Assembly (NCBI GenBank): GCA_026413225.1 | Contig: CM048552.1 | Location: forward strand, 196,305,553 to 196,369,552 | DNA: 64,000 nucleotides | Reading direction: 5' to 3' | Origin: Otis tarda | Lineage: Eukaryota; Chordata; Aves; Otidiformes; Otididae | Shown here: piece after piece, positions 52,960 through 63,040 of the stretch | Numbering within the stretch: the first letter of the stretch is position 1 | How the letters are laid out: the number at the start of each line of letters is the position of its first letter | The notes under the pieces: model-generated | What the model was told of the DNA's origin: nothing | The model's database searches: none | Seen by the model: only the letters and a program-made list of their open reading frames with translations | Position numbers and translations under genes: made by a program

Positions 52960-53060
52960 ACTGTTTGTGAAATGAGGATAACAAACACATCATTACTTGA
53001 AAAGGGCTGTTATGAGGATTAATATGTGAAAGTTTGAGAGGAGCTCAGATGTAGGGAAAG
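52960..53060 (+). repeat. MIR-like SINE relic (3' half)
   Basis: The text 'gtttgtgaaatgaggataac', 'aaacacatcattacttgaaa', 'agggctgttatgaggattaa', 'tatgtgaaagtttgagagga' and 'gctcagatg' follows the sense MIR 3' half ('catctgtaaaatggggataa..a', '..ta.ctacctca.agggttgt', 'tgtgaggattaa.tga..ta', '.atgtaaagcgctt.ga'). The substitution load is high, as expected for an insertion that predates birds. The upstream tRNA-like part is not recognisable. Confidence 0.65.
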
Positions 53061-53715
53061 AAATCCCAAAACGAGGACCATTTCAGTAAGACTGTTGAAG
53101 TACGATTTCTAATGCTCATGGCAAGGATAATCTTCCAGTTCATTATTCTTTCAATGCTTTTTCTGTACAGTGGAAAAAAAACAAAGGATTTGGCCATACT
53201 TCCGGATGTAAAGCTTCTTCCTTTTTCCCAGGCAGAAGAGTAGGAGTGTTTAGTTTTGTGTTTTGTCTGTGTGCCACTAAAAAAAGAAGAAAATAGGTTA
53301 CAGGAACTGTGACTACAAGATCTGCAGGTGTGTGTCCCATGATCACAGGCAGAGCAGCTGGGAGGTCAGGAAATTGCTGGTTTCAACTTTGAAGGGGCCA
53401 TATAATAAATTCAAACTAAAATTAAATCACCTCTCCCCTTGGGAAAAATCAGAAGCATTTGTGAAACCCGCAAATCAACAAATTGCATCTTTGACTGGAC
53501 TGATTTGGGGCTATGTGACTCTTCCTTCAAATTACATTTACATTAAAGGATGTACAGCTATAGTGTGCCTTTTTGTTCTTTCACTGTTCTGACCTGATGA
53601 CTACTGTAGCTGCTGTAGATACCGAAAGACTAAATAAGAGGCACAAGGTTCTTTAAAGAAGCCATGTAAAGCTCAGGTACAACACTTATAGAAGTATTTC
53701 AAATCCAGCAAGTAA
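53061..53715. other. Unique non-coding DNA, no gene seen
   Basis: No recognisable gene or element. It holds one plus-strand frame of 86 codons (53332..53592) without a signature. Confidence 0.5.
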
Positions 53716-54705
53716 ACTAAGAACTTGATAGTGTTAGGAAAGCCAAAGCTCAAATGTAGTTGAGACTTGCAAGTGATGTAAAGTGCAACACAAAGAGCTT
53801 CTGCTGCTGTATTAGTAGGAAAAGGCTGAACAAGGAAAATGTGAGACTATTGCTGAATGAGGCAGATGATTTAGTGAGAGCAGGCATGGACGAGGCTGAC
53901 ATACTCATTGCTTTCTTTACCTCAGTCTTCACCAACGATGTCTCCCAGGCCTCCATGCTTATTGAAAGGGTTCAAGAAGGGAAGAACAATCAGCAGCACA
54001 TAAGGATCCAGTCATGGAGTACTTGGGAGCTCTTAACTCACACAAGTCCTTGGGACCAGATAGGCTGCATCCAAGGGTCTGGAGACAACTGGTTGATGCC
54101 CTGAGAAGGCCATTCTCTATCATCTTTCAAAGGTGGTGGAGATCAAGCAAATCCTCTGATGACTTTCCCTGAAAGGCAAACATTGTACATTTCTTTAAAA
54201 AAGGCCAAGTGGACAATACAGAGAATTACAGACTGGTCAGTCTCACTTTGGTTCCTTGGAAAATGATGGAGCATGTCCTCTTGGAGCAAATTCCTGGGCA
54301 CAGGAAGGAGAAGAAGGTGACTGGGAACTGCCAACATGGACTTACCAAAGGTAAATCATGCCTGACCAACCTCATTGCCTTCCATGAAAAAGAATCACTG
54401 AGTTTCTGTGCAAGGGGAAAGCAGCAGATTTCATTTACCTTGACCTATCAGGGAATTTTACAATGTCTCCCCCCAGTATTCTTGTATCCAAATTGCGACA
54501 AATGGTGGGGATGGGTGGACAATGAGGTGGATTAATAAATGTAGTTGGATGATTACATTAAGTGGGTAATGATTAGCGGATTGTACTCAAGTTGGAGGCT
54601 AGTAGAAGTGGAATAATGCCAGGGTCTATCCTGGAACCTGTTCTGTTTAACAACTTCATTAATAACCTGGAGGAGGCATCAGAATGTTGGCACATCACAT
54701 TTACA
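53716..54705 (+). mobile_element. Degraded CR1 LINE, reverse-transcriptase region of ORF2
   Basis: About 1 kb of CR1 ORF2 from the endonuclease-RT linker into the reverse transcriptase, truncated at both ends. Readable pieces in order: KRLNKENVRLLLNEADDLVR and MDEADILIAFFTSVFTNDVS (usual linker ..NAFFASVF..). Then 'cttgggaccagataggctgc' (SLGPDRLHP), 'ctctatcatctttcaaaggt' (LSIIFQRWWR) and 'ttctttaaaaaaggccaagt' (FFKKG). Then NTENYRLVSLTLVPWKMMEH (N.YRPVSLTSVPGKVME), CQHGLTKGKSCLTNLIAFH (QHGFTKGKSCLTNLIAFYD), 'taccttgacctatcagggaa' (YLDLSG..), and finally 'ccagggtctatcctggaacc' with 'ctgttctgtttaacaacttc' (PGSILEPVLFNNFINNLEEA, where PQGSVLGPVLFN.FINDL is usual). Frameshifts and stops split it into several frames. 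The 3' end of CR1 is absent, so this is a deleted or internally broken old copy. Confidence 0.88.
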
Positions 54706-54789
54706 GCCCAGCCATGCACATGAACACAAAGAGTGATTCTTCTCTTTCAACAAGAAGGAATATGTTTTCAATGCACCTGAAAGAGAGGC

Positions 54790-55045
54790 AGCAGTCCTTT
54801 CTTATTTCAAGCTCTTTATCCTATGCCACATATCGCTATTTTCCCATCTTGCCCTGCCCTTATCGTCTCCTCAGCCTGTCCCAGTTTTCCCTATTCCCCA
54901 TTCCATCTTTTGTGCTTTTGTCTTCTTTTCCCCTGGTCCCAATCCACCTCTTGTCTCTGTTCCCTAACCAATGCCTCTCGCTCTGGCTCCTACCCTCCCA
55001 GCCAGTCTCTCTCTGAAACATCCATGTTTTCTCCTTCTCTCTAAG
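54790..55045 (+). other. Pyrimidine-rich tract on the plus strand
   Basis: About 250 bp in which C and T greatly outnumber purines, with blocks such as 'cccatcttgccctgccctta', 'ttttccctattccccattcc' and 'ctaccctcccagccagtctc'. The open frames across it on both strands are explained by this composition. It adjoins the broken CR1 copy but is not a CR1 part I recognise. Origin unknown. Confidence 0.5.
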
Positions 55046-56989
55046 TTTCTGAGCTGCAATCAGGAGAGTGTTGAGAGGGTTTACCCTCACATCCCCTGGG
55101 AGGCACAATAATTTGTCCCAGAGACAGCCCCACACAGACACTGCAGCTTCAGCCTGGCCCATGGTTGATGCACATGGAGTCTTCAGAGATGCTGGTGCTG
55201 ACCTCTGACAAACAGGTGGAAATGGTATTTCTGGGAAACTCTAACATATTAAAGTTTTCACAAGGATAGCAATAGTCACTCATTTTGGATCTCACATTCA
55301 ATGCTTGTCAAATAAAACAATTTGACCAAAGCTTTGACACAATAAAGATACTTAGAACATTTTACTATCACTAGGAAAACACTAAGACATCTCTGACTTC
55401 TTTTTGAGCAACTTTAATTTGAAAAAAGAAACTTTAAGTAACATCCAAGGTGGAAGTTAATCAGTCTGCACAATTACAGCCCTTGGCAACTGGAGCAGAT
55501 GGTGACAATGGTAAATGGAAAGCAAACTTAACTCCTGTTATCATTCCCACTTCTTCCTAAACCAAAGAAACAACCAGTTCAGCTATCTCTGTAAATAACG
55601 TTTCTCTTACAGAAAGCAAATATGGACAGAAACCATCTCTTCTTCCCTAATACTACAGAGCAGTGCAGTAGTGCAGCATGAAGACAATTAATAATTCTTA
55701 CAAATCAATTAAGCAGGTGATCCTAAGCATCAGACAGTGGTGCAGCCAAGTGATCTTCAGAAGCAGGAAATAGAACTAAGTTCTTTCTCTACTTGTTAAA
55801 TGACAAAGTAATGAAGATGGGACTGTTCTCTCAAATCTAGGCCCTTTTTATATGTCCATCCACCTTAATCCAATAAGCAGTTATGCTCATTAAGGATATT
55901 CACTGATTTGACCATATTCTACCAGCTTGTAAAGAGGAGCCTTTTAAGAGAAATTCAAGAAAAATGCAAAATTTTTATCAAGATTTGAGATTTTTTCATT
56001 TAGTATTAATGAAACATGAGATATGCCAGCTGCCAAACTTGCCAGTCTAGGCAAATTTCCAGATTAGCCTGATTTAATACCCTATTTTCTTTCTTCTTTA
56101 GTGGTGGTATGAAATAAAAATAACATTGGGGATTTTGTTTTGCTTTCCATATTCTTTGTGAGCATCTGTGGAGGCTCTGTTTTTAATGTTCTTGCTCAAT
56201 ATCATATTCTCTGGAAGATCCAGAAGTAACACAGCCAAAGATAGCTTCAATTATCCAATATAAAGTTGGATGCAGGAAAACACAGTATTATGAATCTTTT
56301 TTCTTCTTTCTATATTTTACATCTGTAATCAAGCTCGTGCAAATAATGACACTTAGACATCCTATTACTTGATTGTGCCTTTAATTCGGGAAGTGAGATA
56401 AATAAGTGGTATCAGCTGGGCCAGCAATTAACTATGCATTGAATCGCAGTTTCAAAAATAGAGCCTAAGTCCACTCTTCAAAAGACTAGTCACAGAATAT
56501 CAGTATACCATGTGCATTTGCACATGTATTGTTAAAATATATGCAGCCATTGAACATTTCCTAATATGCATAGGATAACATGAGGTGGACATACACTGTT
56601 CTGTATGAAAGAGCGTCCAGAAAGACAGGAATGGACTCACGGGCCTGCAATGTGAGTGACCATCCGTCATCTTTAGGTCTCTGGTCAGGTCTACATGAGA
56701 GACTGTGGTGCTGTGCATGGACACGCAGGCTTGCTAAGCATCAAAAGCAGTATTGCTGCAGTGCCAGGGCTCCCTTGTGGTAGCATGCTGTGCGGAGCAC
56801 CCTTAGAGCTTCTGGCCAGGTCTGGCTTGTTCAGAGCTGACTAGGGTGGATAAGCCAAGAAGTGTGTTGCATTAACAGCATTTGCAATGTGAAGGCAGCC
56901 AAAGTACAATGCATTCCGCTCTACTCAAACTGGTGTGGAAAGACCACAGCCTACTCCATTTCCAGACAGCAAAATACATACACATATAT
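55046..56989. other. Unique non-coding DNA, no gene seen
   Basis: No recognisable gene or element. The part from about 56.58 to 56.9 kb is GC-richer than its surroundings, without a family signature. Confidence 0.5.
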
Positions 56990-57071
56990 ACTCTAGTTGA
57001 CCCTGCTCTGAGCAGAGGGTTTGGACTAGACGATCTCCAGAAGTGCCTTCATACCTCAACTATTCTGTGAT
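56990..57071 (+). mobile_element. CR1 LINE 3' tail fragment
   Basis: The sequence reads 'ctctagttgaccctgctctg', 'agcagagggtttggactaga', 'cgatctccagaagtgccttc' and 'atacctcaactattctgtga'. This is the terminal CR1 3' end with the older ATTCTGTGAT-type tail, as at 7055..7200. Only about 80 bp are present. Confidence 0.9.
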
Positions 57072-57753
57072 ACCTGACATGGGGCAAATGTCAATGCTAT
57101 CCATCTCCTCATTAAAATGCCAAGATATCAGTACTTTGAAAAACCTCAGAGTGAGTAAATGGAGGAGGAGCAGGGGAGAGGGCAGGTGGAAGTGAAATGT
57201 CTGAATAGAGACATCTACAAACAAAAAAAAAAGAAATTTGAAATAGAAGAGCTGGATAGTGGCATAGGCAGCTGGTGGATAAGAAAGCTAAATCCATTTT
57301 TAGCAGTCAAGTTTTCTGGGAAAGAAGCGGGCAAAACAGTCATTGTGAATAAAGTATCTGAAGGCTTCAGCTGTATTTTGCTGTCAGTGAATCATTGGCA
57401 ACTATCTTCTTAATTTGGGGAATTTGCCATAGCTAATTGTCCCATAATTTATGCAAATCTATTTCCATCATGTACACAGAATACTGGCTATTAGTTATTT
57501 ATAAGATCCATCTAGCTCTGGGTCGTGACTGAAACTGTTCAAGTAGGAGAAAACAAACAATTTAGGAATAATGAGTAATAAATATTCTTTATTTCCACAT
57601 AGTACTATCCCAGTTTCTAGGTGAATACATACTGAAAGTCACCATTCACTGAACAGATATTAACAAAAATCTGTTTTAAAAATGTATGTAAATAACAAAC
57701 AGGAAAGATTTTTATGTAGCAGCTATCAAAATGCAAAGAAGATTTGTAACATA
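57072..57753. other. Unique non-coding DNA, no gene seen
   Basis: No recognisable gene or element. It holds a plus-strand frame of 84 codons (57159..57413) without a signature. Confidence 0.5.
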
Positions 57754-57856
57754 TCCTGGCTCAGATATTCTAGACTGATGTAAAATCAGCATCTAGTGCT
57801 GACAGTGGGGTCACTGAAGTTTCATTGATTTATACCAGACGCAAGTCTGGACTTTA
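57754..57856 (+). repeat. Old dispersed near-palindromic motif
   Basis: The sequence reads 'cctggctcagatattctaga', 'ctgatgtaaaatcagcatct', 'agtgctgacagtggggtcac', 'tgaagtttcattgatttata' and 'ccagacgcaagtctgg'. It shares the layout of 49297..49390: a CAGAT..CT-like start, GTAAAATCAGCAT, a T-G-A-A-G-T centre, CATTGATTTA, then CCAGA. The ends are roughly inverted with respect to each other. Confidence 0.45.
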
Positions 57857-58645
57857 TTTCTTTATTATTTTTTTCTATTGTTCAACTAGCTTCACTGCAG
57901 AAGATTAGAAAGGACTTAGTAAGACCACAGTAGCAGGCAATTGGAGAGATGAGATGCAAATTGATTGAGGCATGAATAGATTATTGCGGAGAGGCAGAGG
58001 AAAGCGAAGACAGATTCTGGCAATGTTACAGTGGTTGTGGCATGTGAACTTAGAAATGCTGGAGGTGAAGGGCAGAAAAGAAAGTCTGGGGTTAGGGATG
58101 TCTCCAGTTCTGCAGCAATTTGATACTAACCTTCGAGAGCTAAAAAAATCTTAACAAAACTCTTAACAAGTTTAACTGAGGAAAAGGTTAGAGGAATAGA
58201 AAGTCTTGTCAGTAGATTTCACTCAGAGCAGATTTAGAACAAGTTTTCTTCACCAAATTTACTCTGGTGTCAATTTTGTCTAAAATTATTTTTTTTTAAT
58301 CATTAATTAGGACTGCCTTTTTGCCACTGCCTGGCATTATCACCCTGACAACCATCAAGGTGTTTTTCTAGAGATATTAGATAACCTGAACACGTGACAC
58401 CTTTTCCCAAATTTTCCCAGCTCAGAGAAACCATGCAATGAGAAGAAACAAGCTTGCTTCAATTTAAAAACAAAAAGATGCTGTCTACAAATACGTAGCA
58501 GTGACAGAGCCAAAGGACCACAGCACTTGCTTCACCCGCCGTCTCTACCATAATCCTGCCTACATACAGATGTGCACCAGCAGGAACACACATGCATGTT
58601 TCTTCTTCACCATCAGAGACATCTGAAACAAAGAAAGAGGCTTAA
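57857..58645. other. Unique non-coding DNA, no gene seen
   Basis: No recognisable gene or element. Confidence 0.5.
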
Positions 58646-58650
58646 ATCTT
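58646..58650. repeat. Target-site duplication, left copy
   Basis: ATCTT directly precedes the TG that opens the solo LTR and is repeated directly after its closing CA. Five bases is the length expected for ERVL-type integration. Confidence 0.85.
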
Positions 58651-59282
58651 TGTCCTGGTTTCAGCAGGGATGGAGTTAATTTTCTTCTCAGTAGCCAGTG
58701 TGTTTTGGATTTTGTGTGTGAAGAATGTTGATAAAAACACTCCAACGATACGAGTTGTTGTTAATGAGACCAAGGACACTGTCTGGCTTTCCAAGTCTTG
58801 TTAAAATCTCGTTAACGTGAAGATGCGGGAAGCTGGGCGAAAAACAGACAGAATAATTGATCCAAACTGGCTAAAGAGAGTATTCCATGCTATAAATGTC
58901 ATGCTCAGTATATAAGTGGGGGTTGCCCATGGGAAGAGGCATTCTTTTTGGGCATTCTTTTCTGGCATCCATTCCATTTGGGTATCTGTTCGGGCACCCT
59001 TGGCATCCTTTTCTTCTCTCTTGCTTGCTGGCATCATTCCCTCTACCTTGCTAGCTTGCTCTCCCCCCTTTGCTTGCTGCTCGGTGTCGTTTCCGTGATC
59101 ACTGCTCAGGACGGGCTGCATCAGTCATTCAGACATCGGGTGGTGAGAAATTGTACATTGCTCATTTTGTATATTTTGTATATATTAATATCCTTACATT
59201 CTGTTATCTTTGTAGTTTTTAGTATTTTTAGTAGACTGTTTTTATCTCAACCCTGTGTGGTGATCTGGGCTAAACCACCGCA
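58651..59282 (+). mobile_element. Solo LTR of an avian ERVL-type endogenous retrovirus (fossil)
   Basis: A 632-bp element opens with TGTCCTGGTTTCAGCAGGGA and closes with ..CCACCGCA, flanked by perfect 5-bp direct repeats (ATCTT). The interior follows the widespread avian ERVL LTR: 'atggagttaattttcttctc' near the left end, 'ctcagtatataagtgggggt' carrying a TATA box at about 58909..58916, then a T/C-rich part. The right part contains 'tggtgagaaattgtacattg', 'ttttgtatattttgtatata' and 'tttttatctcaaccctg'. TG..CA termini plus the matching target duplication fix both ends. There is no second LTR and no gag, pol or env nearby, so the internal part was lost by LTR-LTR recombination. Family wording is from memory. 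Intact duplication suggests moderate rather than extreme age. Confidence 0.93.
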
Positions 59283-59287
59283 ATCTT
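59283..59287. repeat. Target-site duplication, right copy
   Basis: ATCTT follows the terminal CA of the solo LTR and matches 58646..58650 exactly. Confidence 0.85.
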
Positions 59288-62200
59288 TAAACCACAACAC
59301 TATAGAAAGCACATCGGAAACAAGAAAAAGCAGAAATTTTATAGGAATAACAACTTCAAACTTTTCGCACATGTGCAAAAAAAACATGTGCAGGAACCCG
59401 CTATTTAATACATTGATACTAGTAGTATATAAAAGTTAACCGTCTGAGCTAAATACAACCTACAGCAATGCTAGTGGGAAGTAATTTACATCGACAGCTT
59501 TTCAAAACAGCTAGTTTTCCTTGATCCAAAATAAAATTTTCAAGAATATATCACAGCTGTTTTTAAACCTAGACGACAAGTTTCTGGAGGGGAAAATAAA
59601 ATAGGAAGAACAGATAAAAATTACTATAGAAAGGGAAAGGAATTCTCCTAGACAGCCCTTTTTCTCCTGTTTCTCCCTGTGACTGGATACTCCATGGTAA
59701 AGAAAAAAAATATACGGAATGGGACAGGACACAGGCCTACAATCCGGTACCAGAGATCAGGAGAACTGCTGGAGGTTGTGCATGGTCCCATCTTTTCTGG
59801 ACAGTAAAAATAAATACAGAGCAAGAGAAAATTGGGATAGAGCGAGCAAAGAAACAGCCAGTAATAAAATGGCTAGCCAGTGTAACTAGGAACAGAGAAG
59901 AAATATGAAAAATTCTCCCTTTGCATGGCCTGAAGGGGCAAAACTACTATCTGCTTCAAGTAAAACAGGCGCAAAAGCATCCCTGACAGAGCCCGTGGCC
60001 TGAAAGGAATGGTTCTGCTCACAGGAGTGGTAAGATCTTGATCTTCTCTCACTCACCCTCCTCATGACCTAATGCCTGTTCAATTGCATGATAAACTTCC
60101 TTGCAAAGATACAAGGATAAAGGCCAGCCAAGGCCTACGGAGGAGTGTGTCACTCCTCCCCTAATTAATTCAGGCAGAAGGAACCTGATCAAAGAAGTGC
60201 TGACATTCAATCAAAAGTCAGACAATATGTTCATGACTAATAAGCACCGTCACATTGTCAGGATGTGCCAAGACTTCGACTGAAGTACATACAGGAAAAG
60301 GGGGAGGACAGCCAGAAAGGCAATTGCACAACGTATGTGACAGAGGCTCAACAAAAATAAATAGCTCCCCAGACAGAAAATAACCCTCCCTGATTCCCTG
60401 GTGCACTGTAGAGGGGACAGACAAAACACCGTTCACACTTAAGGATGTGTTTCACCTCACAGAGTAGCTGAATGCAGCAGACTTGGTGCCATGCAGTTAC
60501 CCATAAGCTGTATGGCAAGAACTTTGTCCAGCACAAATGAAACCAACTCAGTATGTGAATTAAGCACACTAGAGGTCTAAAGGACAAGGAAAAGCCTGGC
60601 AAAAAATTGACCCACTTGGAAAACAAGTCCACAAAAGCACAAGTCGTATTTCGGGTCTGCCAGTTCAAGCCATTGGAAAATTGCCTTACCTCGTTGGGGT
60701 GGAGCAGTGACAGGTCTCCAGGTCTTCACCACCCTGAGCCTGTCCTACTTTTTAGGTAAGAAGATCAAAAATCTTCAGTGACAAGAGGATTGCGAAACTT
60801 TTTCTCTGATGCTTTCCCCAAAAAGCTGTAGCATCCAGGCTGAGACAGGAAAACAATGTCTATAGGACATTATGGAAAAATTACTACAGACTGTCTTTCC
60901 TGGAAGCTAAGATGTCTGAGGAAAAAAGTCAAGCCCCGAGCACGTCCAGCCCTGCTCAAATCTGCCCATTGCCAGTGCTCAACGACGTATGTGTCATTTA
61001 TCCCCAATAAAAGTATTGAATATTTACTTCTTTTTCCTAATGCCGTAGTTTTCTCAAAAAATGCCAGTCCTCACTAATTAAAGGACTCTTACTTTAGCTA
61101 TTTCTTCCTATAGTCTAATTTTGCTCCTCAGTCACACACCTCTCACAGCATGACAATACAGGGTATGACAATAGAGGACAGCAAATTCTAAAAATCATAC
61201 CATTACCTTTCTCCCACACTTTCCTTTTTTTTGTAAAAAAGAATGTAAAACATCTTCGAGGATACATCACACTTCTTGGAGACCAGATCTTGTAGACCTT
61301 TAAAGAGGTGATGTAACCTCCATGTAAAAATATTCTCCCATGAAGAGATCTCTCTTCATGAGCGTATCAGCCAAGGAGAAAATGTCATAATGAAGTAAGA
61401 TGTGCAAAAACTGACAAATTCTTACCAGAAATCAGGTACATGATAGTCAATGTTAGGATAATGTATCTAGACGTGTGACAGTCTCCTACTTTTTGTCTTT
61501 AAATGAAGGCTCTGGCTTAGATGGTAGCTGCATGGACTTAACACAGAAATGTCTGGTTTCTGCGGCCTGAGAGCAGAGGGAGCTCAGATGAGATGTCCAG
61601 AATGGGGGGTCGCTCCCTGCCCGGAACTTGTTTGGACATGGGCTGCTTAGAGTGGAAAGGCCATGCTAAAGGCCAAATATACTATAAGCTTACTCACTGC
61701 CAAATACCTGAAATACCACCTCCATGCCTGTGCACACCATTATAACCTTTCTGTTATAAAAAGCTGTTGTTGCCTGGCTCTGCCTAAAGAATTGGAAGTG
61801 CAACTGAGGCAGGATTTGGCATCACCAGCTCTCTGTCGCAGTGCCAGAAACAAAGAGAAAAGAAGCTGTAAGAGCAGATGCATGAGAAAAGGAGTCTGGT
61901 AGGGAATGTCTGTGAGTTTCCTCCTTCTCTCAGGACAAGGAAAGCATGTGTTTCTAATGGCTTCTTTTTATAAAGTGCATTCAGATAAGGTTGGGTGTTT
62001 CTTTTTTAGCAGTGCAAATCCTTATTATAAGCTCTTCCATCTCTCTATCTGGCAAAATAATCAAGAAAAGCTTGTGCTTTCAGTGCCTGCAGCTCTAAGT
62101 ACAAGTCAAAGTACAAGTCATTTCTTGTAATTTTTTACAATCCTGTATTATTTTACCTCTTTCAGACACCGGCTACATTATGTGGCGCACACACAGCATA

Positions 62201-62960
62201 TTGCTTTCCACAGATCCAATGAAACGTGTCTCTATTAAAATTTTTAAGCTGATGTTAACAGCTAAGATCACCCCCTCGGTATCCAAGTAATTTGGATATG
62301 CCATGGACATAAATGCTCAACATTTTAAAATATTCGAATATTTTGAGGTTGGAGAAATGATGTTCCATTGAAGTAAGTATTCATCTTTTCAACACAGACT
62401 AACAGGAGCTGTGGACACTCAGTAAGTCTGAAAATTAAGAACCTAAAGTTGATGGAGTCTTTTCACAAATTTGCCTGCAGGTATGTGCAAGTATATTTTA
62501 TATTCAGGCACTTCAGCAAGGAGATAAGTGAGAAGAAAATGTGTTTTGTACTAATTCATCTAATGTGAAGTGCTTAAGCTTTATTATGGGAACTTATTAA
62601 TGTTTTAAAAATATTAGCCAATGGAATAAAAGAATATTTGGAGAGATATTCATTCATTCAATTGAAAAATCAAAATATTTGGATCGGTATTCATCTCACT
62701 TAGCTCTGGAAATTTCCAGTTACGTATCTAAATCTGAGTAAGTCATTCTAGGTTCCTGTGAAACTGATCGTGAGAAAGTAATTACTCCTGAGGAGATATT
62801 TTTGTCCTTTGTTGTTGTTACTCTTAGTTCCCAACTAAAACAAGAGACGTGTATTTGGAAAGTACTTGGTGATGTGGGAGAACACAGCATAACAGACTTA
62901 TACTATACATACATTCTAAGGAAGGAGGGGAGATTGACTCCTCTGCTGAGGCTCAGACAG
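59288..62960. other. Unique non-coding DNA, no gene seen
   Basis: No recognisable gene or element between the solo LTR and the last CR1 tail. Open frames reach 106 codons at most (60348..60668 minus) and have no signature. Confidence 0.5.
61339..61360. repeat. Short perfect inverted repeat, 10-bp arms
   Basis: CATGAAGAGA and its exact reverse complement TCTCTTCATG are separated by TC. It could form a small hairpin or be a dyad binding site. It stands alone, without a poly-T run that would suggest an RNA polymerase III terminator. Confidence 0.7.
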
Positions 62961-63040
62961 TCAGAGTAGCTGAGGTGGGAAGGCACATTTAGAGATCCTC
63001 TAGTCCAACCCCTGCTCAAAGCACGGTCACCTCGAGGAGG
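62961..63040 (-). mobile_element. CR1 LINE 3' tail fragment
   Basis: The plus strand reads 'tcagagtagctgaggtggga', 'aggcacatttagagatcctc', 'tagtccaacccctgctcaaa' and 'gcacggtcacctcgaggagg', the antisense of a CR1 3' end (usual form 'agttgaggttggaagggacc', 'tctggagatcatctagtcca', 'accccctgctcaaagcaggg', 'tcacctagagcagg'). It is of the older tail type and diverged. The right boundary is uncertain and could extend some tens of bases. Confidence 0.85.

Noticed and set aside
58948-59439. 163-codon plus frame overlapping the solo LTR
   Set aside because: It runs across the LTR boundary into unique DNA, so it is a by-product of the LTR's T/C-rich composition and not a viral or host gene.
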